DNA of 64,000 nucleotides from Callaeas wilsoni (Eukaryota; Chordata; Aves; Passeriformes; Callaeidae). The DNA is taken from positions 775,631 through 839,630 of the forward strand of contig VWPU01003192.1 of assembly GCA_013398955.1 (NCBI GenBank), read 5' to 3'. The notes beneath the pieces were generated by a model that was not told the DNA's origin, searched no databases, and was given only the letters and a program-made list of their open reading frames with translations. A program made the position numbers and the translations under genes. This document shows, one piece after another, positions 45,101-54,100 of the stretch (its first letter is position 1; the number at the start of each line of letters is the position of its first letter).

Positions 45101-48100
45101 CGACCTTCAGTGCTTCAAAATCTTACTGAAAGTCAACAGTTCTGATGTCAGTGAGGACACACAGGCGCCCTCAATTCCAATGCAGGTCCAGCTGCACAAA
45201 CACTTGGAAGTTAAATTGCCCATTCAGTGTATCTCTTGCCCAACATCTTTATCAACATGAGCTTTGAATTACATGTTTCTGTTGAAACCGGGCATGTGCT
45301 GGTGGCACATTCAGCTTTAATAATGAGAAAATTAAAGTCTCTGGTGTCCTGTCAGCTGTCCAGGAACATAAACTCCCCACATAGAGAGGGAAAAAGTTTG
45401 CTTCTTTTAATGCCAATTAGTGGCGTGACATCTCAGAGACTGCCAGATCTAAGAAAATACTGCACACTTTGATAAACCTCATGCACCTACATAACCTAGT
45501 ATTGCACTGGGGGCATGTATGAATTAATGGTACAGATCTCACAAGATGAAATACGGTGGTGGATGCTTTAATACACCAAGAGGATTATTCACTGCTGACT
45601 AAGTCAATAGATTTTTTAATGAAGTATTTTTGCAAGCAGGTATCTTCCCATCTCCACATTGTTTCTGAAAGCAATGACAGCATATCCATAATTTTCCTTC
45701 CTGTTGTTCCCTATTATGACTTTACTTGTTGAGTGCATGTTGATGCAATTTCCGTGTCCTGTATGAGCCACTGTTTTGTGTTTTATCACTTAAGACTTTC
45801 AAGTATTATTACCTGAGTCACAGAATGTAAACTTCACAAGACAGCAGTGAAATATTTGAACACCACAGATGAAATTTATTTTATTTTTATTTGTATTGAA
45901 TTTACTCAAATTGCTAACTATTGAGAATGCACAGAGTATACCATTACACATGTATTTCCAGAGTTCTTATTGTTTTCATTATTAATGTTCTATAGTTTAA
46001 TCTTATTTTAAAAAAAATTAAAAATATGTTTTTCATTCATTTAAATCCATAAAGATTTGTGAATTCTAACATAGAATAAGATCAAGAGATATCTTCTGTG
46101 TGGTGTCTTTTCCCAGTTGACTCCATGGTATACTAAGTGCAATGATAATGTGTCCTGTGCATCCCAAAACATCACTTGCCAAAGAGCAATACAGTGGATT
46201 GCATATTCTGACTGGCCAACTCACTTTTGTCATTTTGAGTTTCAATAGCAAATTGTTAAACAGAAATAAATGAAACAACATAGGCAATATATTTATTATA
46301 TTCTTTATCCTTATCCTTTATGTATTAAAAATACATTGTTCTTGTAAATCTACAGCAAAAGGCAAAAAGGTCCAGTGATGCTGCACCCTCTGGGGCAGAA
46401 GCTGCTGACAGCAGTTAGGTGTGAAAGCCATGCTAAGCCCAGCAGTGCAAGCAAATGAAAGGAGAAGCTGACAAACTCAGCACACAATCTGTCTTGCAAA
46501 GGGCTGGTGGAGAATGAAGAATCCTGTTGCTCATCTCTATGTCTGCTGAAGCATTTTCAGCAGGTACATGGCCAGGACAGGTAAGTGTACAAAGGGTGGA
46601 AGCAGAGGCAGGCATCCCAGGAGAAGTATAGAGTCTGACATATAAAGGCTGACTTGGAGTTGAGTCTGCCAAGGGATGTCACGGACAACCAGAAGGGGTT
46701 CTACAAGTTCCCAAATATCACAGAAAACATGGCTCCACTGCTGAATGCATCAAGGGAACTGGTGACATATGATATGGAGAGGCTGAGGTACTCGGTGCCT
46801 TTTTTGCCTAAGTCTCTACAAGGAAAACCATCCTTCAGGAATCCCAGGCACTTAGGATCAGAGGAAAAGTCTGGGGTCAGGAAGACTTACCCTATTGGAA
46901 GAGGAGCAGTTTAGGGAGCACTAGAACCAAGGGGATGTACATAACTGCAGGAGCCTGACAGGATGCACTCATGAGGGAGCTGGCTAATATTGCAAGGACA
47001 TTCTCGATTATCTTTGAACAGTCATAGCAACTGGGAGAGATAACTGAAGACTTCAAGAGAGAAAATACCACTCCTACCTTCAAGAATCCCAGAATAACTA
47101 TCCAGAGAAATACAGGCCAGTCGGTCTCATATTAGTCTTTTATGAAGGTGTAGGAGAAAATCGTCCTGGAAAGCATTTCCAAATATATGAAGGACAAGAA
47201 GGTTATGGGAAGTAGTCATCAAGGATTTACAAAGGGAAGAACATGTTTGACCAACCTGATAAAGGCATCAATAGCCTTCTACAATGATATGACTACTTCA
47301 GTGAACAAGGGGAGAGTGGTGGATACTGTTTACCCTAAATAAAGACTTCAAGATCAAATCCTGTAACATCATCATGGACCAGCAGACAAAATTTAGGTCA
47401 GAAAAGTGGACAGTGATGTGGATTAGAAGATAGCTGAATGACCAAGTCTATTTTGTGATCTGTGGCCCTAAATCCAGTTGGAGGCAAATCTCTAGTGGCA
47501 CAAGTCATGGGGCTCAATACTGGGGCCAATACTGTTCAACACCTTCATTAATGACCTCAGTTATGGGGCAGAATCCACCCTCTGCAAGTTCACAGCAATA
47601 TAAAAGAGAGGAGTGGTTGATACACCAGATGGTTGTGCCACTATTGAGGGACTTTGACAGGAGAACAGGGCAGAGAGGAATCTCATGAAGTTCAACAAAG
47701 GAATGTACAGAGTCCCATATACAGAGAGGAATAATTCCAGGCAGCAGCACACACTGGGGACAAGAAGCTGGAAAGCAGCTTTGCTGAGGAAGACCTTGGA
47801 TTCCTGGCAGATAACAAGCTGTCCCTGAGCCAGCAATGCACCCCTGTGGCACTGAAAAGCCAACAGTGTCCTGGGCTGCATTAGGAGGAATGTTGCCAGC
47901 AGGTAAGTTATTCCTCTTGTGTATTCAGAACTGGTGGGACCACACCTGGCGTACTGAGTTCAATTCTGGGCTCCCCAGTACCAGATGGATTTTGACTTTC
48001 TGGAGCAAGTCCAGCTAAGGGCCACTAAGAGGATGAAGGGATGGTGGCATCTCTCCTATGAAGAAAGGATGAGAGGGATGGGACTGCTCAGTCTGGAGAA

Positions 48101-51100
48101 GAGAAGTCTCGTGGTAATTTACTAACTTATATAAATATCTTATGGGAACGAGTGAAAAAGACAGGGCCTGGTTCCTGTCAGTGGTGCCCAATGACTAGAG
48201 AAGAGTCAAAGGACACATTAAACCACATGAAACTGCATCTGAACATGATAAAACACTTATTACCATAAGGGTGGGCTAACACTGGATCAGGTTGTCCCAA
48301 AGGGCTGTGGATACTCCATCTGTGGAGAAATTCAAGGTCTGACTAGACGTGAGTGAGCAATGGGGTTGGACCAGAAGGTCATAGAATCATAGAGTGGCTT
48401 GGGTTTGAAGGGACCTTAAGTATCATCTAGTTCCAAACACCCACCATTGGCAGGGATGTCACTCATAAGATCAGATTTCTCAGGGTCCCATACAGCCTGG
48501 CCTTGAACACTTCCTGGGATGGTACCTTCTAACCTCAACCATTCTGTGATTCTGTAACAATGGATATAATCTGGCTCGTCCATTCCGCAGATTTAGGGAT
48601 CCTTTTTTATTTCATTACCACCTACAATGGGTCATTTTCATCAGATAAAATTTTGCAACTGGATTGTACCTGGAGGTTACACTTCCAATGAAGAGACTGA
48701 TCAGGATGATATAAGGGAAGGAATCAGCCATGACTTCCAGTTTAATCCAGCTATTTCAGTGCATAATACATCCTCTCACTTAGTGTCAGTCAACAGACAC
48801 AGTCTATCCCATGATTTCACAAGGGCAATCAAACAATGGTCACATCATAACAAATTAGTAGAACTCTGTTGGCATTGTCTGTGACCTTAGCTCACCCCTG
48901 TCCAAGATAAGTTACCTGAAGGACACTAACCAAAGAGCCCAGGTCAGCAACAAGAGCCTTTATAAAAAACATGGACAGGGTTAGGACCGAGGAATTGCAA
49001 GGCAGAATTTTCATCACAGTAATTTTGCTGGACTACTCCACAGGGAGCTGTAGAGAGAGCTAGGGGGTCTCAGACAGTAGACATTCCAGGATCTGTAAGT
49101 TTATAAATACTTTCCCTGAACCAAAATCCCCATTCAGAACACAACTAAACTTCAGGAAAGTCTTAAATCCCATTTTATGTGGCTTAGGACCATTTCTTAT
49201 TAGAGCTAGAAAGACTAGATATAAATCTCTGTCCAAAACAGTAATCCTCTTATATTTCATTACTAGCACCACAAGCCTCTGTGAAGCGGTCTCCATCAGA
49301 ACCATAACAACACAGGGCTGTGCCTAAGCTCTCTATCCCAAGTTCAGTCACAGCAAACCCACTAACACATTAAATCTGTGCCTGCCTTTGATTTATTAGT
49401 ACTCCCTAAGCCTTTCCACAGTCAGGTATGGGTCTGAGGCAGCAGCTAGCAGCTGAGAAGGAAGGTAAAAGATACTCCAGCATCACATCTCTGCTATGCC
49501 TGACTATGGGAGCACTTCATTTCAGGACATGTTACCTTAACAAGCTGCTGAAGACAGTTCAAACTAGTCTGGTATTTTGCCTTCTATGAATTGGATAATG
49601 TATAACTCCTGGCTGAGAGCTGGTAACTGACTACAGGGGCTCTTCTGCTCCATCTATGGGAAAATTCAAACAGGTGAATTCAAGCTGATTTTTGTCCTAA
49701 CACAGTTCCTAAGTGCTCACATGGGCATTTACTGAGTTGCAGTTGTCAACCATGACTAACAGAAAAGGAGCAGCTAAGACCAGCTTCCGACTTTCTCCTC
49801 TTGGTTCCATGTATTCTAATCTGCTCAGCAAGATGCTAACCATGTCTTCCACTGGGTTGTGAAATTTGCTTAAGCACCAAGGAGAGTTTGACTGGACGAA
49901 ACTAGTCAGGTTAGACTAGTGTCTTTGTCTTTTGGTTGCCTGGGGCATGAAATGTCCTGTGCTGGGACTGTCTGCGCCTACTCAATGGCTCTCCGAAAAC
50001 AGATGCTGCCTTTAAAAAATCTTAAGTTTGTTTTAGCCTTTGCTACAGGCAGGAAAACTCAGCTTTTTGATGGTAACCTATGAGACGAAGGACAAGAATA
50101 CAAAAGTTTGGTGCTTCATCATCAGGAAAGTCAATGCATACTTCCTGGGAGATGGCCCTTCCCAGTAGTCACTTCTGACTGTACGTGCTTAAGACTATTA
50201 CTGCACACAAGTTGCTCTTGATAGACATTTCTTTGCTATTCATCCTCCAAATGCATATTTTGTCCCCTCACTTTTGCATACATACAAATTTTTGTTTCCA
50301 GCAAGCAAGCCAGTCAAATAGCAGCTCTGTACATACCTTTTTTAAAAAAATATATGGAAGTCTTGGAACATGCTTAACTTTCTTTCAGTAGGGTAGTAGA
50401 GTACAAGATAGTACTCTGCAAATTAAGAACAAGTGCTTCACTTTTTTCACACAAAATTTGGTATAAATTATTTTTAAATTATTCTTTAGCTAAAAATGCC
50501 ATTGAGTGCTTCTGCTGTTGCACTCAGCAGCCGTGTAACAAATACACTGTTGATTTGTCACAGGTAGCCATGGCTATTTGCTGTCGAACTTTTAAGGGAG
50601 TGCTATTATATTCTACTTGCTTCCTGTAAGCAAATAACAACCTGCAGGGAAAAAAACAAGGATCCATGTGGCATTGTCCGTGTGGTTAAAGTGTTTCTCC
50701 TCAGCTCCAACAGCACCACACACAGGTTTGTGCTGGTGAATCTGCTTCCACTCAGAGCTCAGTAACTATATTTAGAACGAGCGCTGGATTTCGTGACTAT
50801 TTTTTTTTGTTAGAGAGCCATCTAGTGGTGCACTTTATTAGCAATAAGTAATAAAATTAAAAAATAAACCAGTGTATTACAGTTCAGAAATTGTTGTCTA
50901 TAAAGACTCTGGTGGTTTTGCATCTTCCATGTATCCACTCTTCTCAAAGCTCCTTTTGAAATGGAAATAACCTTATCTCAAATTGCACTTCTGAGTCATA
51001 GCAGTATTTGTTAGGGACTGGGGAAAAGGACATATTTCTCTTCCTTTAAGGAAAAAAAAAAAAAAAGAATTAAAATGGTTTGGAATGCAAACAAATAGCT

Positions 51101-54100
51101 ATGATTTACAGCACAGTTTTATCCCTTCCTAACACTCAATGTACTGATCAAAGCAGGAGGCAGGTGGTCTAGCTCTATTAATGAGATATATGATTTTTTG
51201 CAGCCACAAGACTTACAAAATATTCTGGAAACCATTTAAATTCAAATAAAATTTGTTGTTACTGAAGTTATATAAAAAATTGATTTTTAAAAATGGCAAA
51301 ACTATACGTTGAAATGTCATCCAGGATGCTGACACATTACAAGAGTTTTCCAGTGGCAGGGACATTTGACATTACGCTTCAAATTCCTGTTTTCAAATCT
51401 GCAGTTAACTGAAAACAGATCGACACAATTGAACTACAGTCAATAAACCAAATCAGAAACATCTTTGAATTTTGGCAGATTCCTCCTTCCATAACATGCA
51501 AATCCTTGCACACTGCTACATAACAAAATAATGCAGCATGCAAAATATCACTGAGCTTCTAAAGAATCAATGTTTAGAGGAAAGACAAAAAACAAGTCCT
51601 TTGATAAAACAGAATGCCTCTATGCATTGAAAATTCCCCCCCTGCAGCTTTGAATGAGACCCTAACATTTTTTCCTGTATATATATATAACTGTTCTCTT
51701 GTCCATTAATAAGCTGTAATTATCTATTGTCCTTTCATTGAAAGGAAAAAAGCACCATGTAGCCAAAGATCATTAGTGGTCCACCCTCTGCTATCAGTGA
51801 AGTCAGTGAAAATGAAAAGGTAATTATAGAGGGTCTTTAGAGTAGTATATAATGATTAACATCTTTTCTAAAATAATTCAGGTTTAACTTTTAAAAAACC
51901 CCCACAGTATTATGCAATTGCTTCTGCAGGACTTATTTAGTTAATCTCCTTTGCTCATCTTGTCTGGTATTTGTTCCAGGTGGCCAACAGGCTTTCACTA
52001 AAAAATCACAGGATATGGACTACTTAAAAATCAACTGGAGTGGGGGAAAGCCCAAGGAAAAAGGATCGATGACAGGGTTAACCCTGAAGAACAGAATAGT
52101 CTGTACTAGATTAGAATATTTCCTTTGGAAAGGGCCTACAATGATCACCTAGTCCATCTGCCTAACAAGAGAAACTGCTTCAGGGCACAGACTGGAGAGT
52201 GGCAGGTGTGAGTCTCAGAACAATGCCAAATGCTTTCAGCTCGGACTTTCTCTAAGCAAGTAATGAACTTGGAAGTGAAGCTATGACCATAGGCCACTGC
52301 TAGAAAGGTATTCTGCTTTCTTTCAGATTCCCTAAGAGTTAGGAGTCAATAAACCGTGCAAGGATATCTACAGGCCTCATGCTGACATTGCCCTGTACCT
52401 TTCTGCATCTTTCAATCATATCTCCACATGCTTCTCATAGCATAGCTATGAAAAATTAAGACAGTATTCTGTCAATATTAAGACAATATTAAGACGTGTA
52501 CTGGCAAAGTCACTTCCCTGTTTCCCTTTGCTCCTTCCTCCTAAAACATAGCCTTAATATTTGATTTTGAAATGATCACCTACACTGAACTTTCAGTTAT
52601 TCTTTGTGTCACTCATCTACCAAGACAGAGAGTAAGCAAGATCCAATCCAATTGGAACCAGCTGGATCCAATCCAATTCAGACATGCCCAAGATGGCTCT
52701 TAAAGAGTTAATTAGAACACAGTGGACAGCATAGCCAAAACCACATGCCAAAACCATGTAGCCCTGCTGAGGAATACTCAGTGCTGGCAAAGACTTTGCT
52801 GTGAACTGTAATGACTCCTAGTTATAGATGTGTCTCTTCTGAATCACAGTTCTTTGGACTCTGTAATTGCATTTAATTAGGTAATGAGGTCCTCTCTGTA
52901 AAGCAACTTGTATTCATTACACTCCCTGGTCGATCTTTATGTCATCTTTAAACCATCCAGGCGAAGAATCTGTATCATCATCTACACAATTGATTTTAAA
53001 AAGAGCATTGAAGTACTTTAATGACCCCTTTGGAACCTGCTCAAGGTACCCAGTTCTGACAGCCTGGTATCACTGCATTTCAAGACCTCTTTAATCCAAC
53101 TTTAAATCTATATGCTGTGCATATTGGTTGTCCCATGAGAATCATAACTTTTTTTTTCAGTATCTGCTTTATTATATCAAACCCACTGGAGAATTCCAAC
53201 ACTACCATATCAATACAACTGTCTTGTTTCACCAGATCCACAGCTCACTATGAAACAAACACGACGATTTGTTTGAAAATATCTACTTTCCATGAAATTA
53301 TGCTAATGGACAGTTTAAGTTTATGATATTATTGGTAACAAAATGGGCTTTTTTACTCTGTATGTTTTTTTTTTTTTAATTGTTACTTCATATGGGATTT
53401 AAGCAAATAAGTAGATCCCCAAGTTTCCTTCCCTTTCTCTAAAACAGTGCTGGAAATCCTCACTGGCATGTCCTCGGGTTTCTAAGCTAATTTGAAAATT
53501 AGTGGTATTTAATATTATTTCAAGAAGAACTTTAAGAGCACATGAATTATCGATATAAATATATTTAATTTTTAAAGATGCTAACAGATGTTCTCCTTTC
53601 TACCTTCCTTAGGTAGAGTAAATGTTCTGTCCCATCCAGAAAATGAGATGTTTGTTATGGTCATCTTTTCATCACTGTCATAAATGTCATAAAGAAGACA
53701 CCTTCCCTACAAATAAACATCTGTCTTGTAACTTGGGCAGCCATGTGATCAGACACAAGTTTGCCATTTACACACTAATTTCTGAACAGTGACATTCACT
53801 AAAAAGGTCCCTCGGTCAGGCTTGCCATGCATAGCTGAAAATAACACCACTAAATAACTGATGGTTTTCAGGAATTTAGAATTTAAAGCTTCGACCCCAC
53901 ACAGCCGGTCACTGTTTATTGGGGCAGACTCTGCCACAGTGCCTCTTCCATACCCCAGACACGATTGAAAGCTGTTTTTCTGGCAGATCTCTAGAGAAGA
54001 GAATGATGCAAGCCATTAGAGTGTTCCTCCAATCATTTTTATTCTTACTGCTGGGAAACAAAATGTGCACTACAAAGTAGTGACATGGACCAGATGAGCT

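Noticed and set aside
45030..45110. Possible minus exon ending at a GTGAGT donor
   Set aside because: It would leave an intron of only about 55 bases before 44971, and its phase does not match the next exon.
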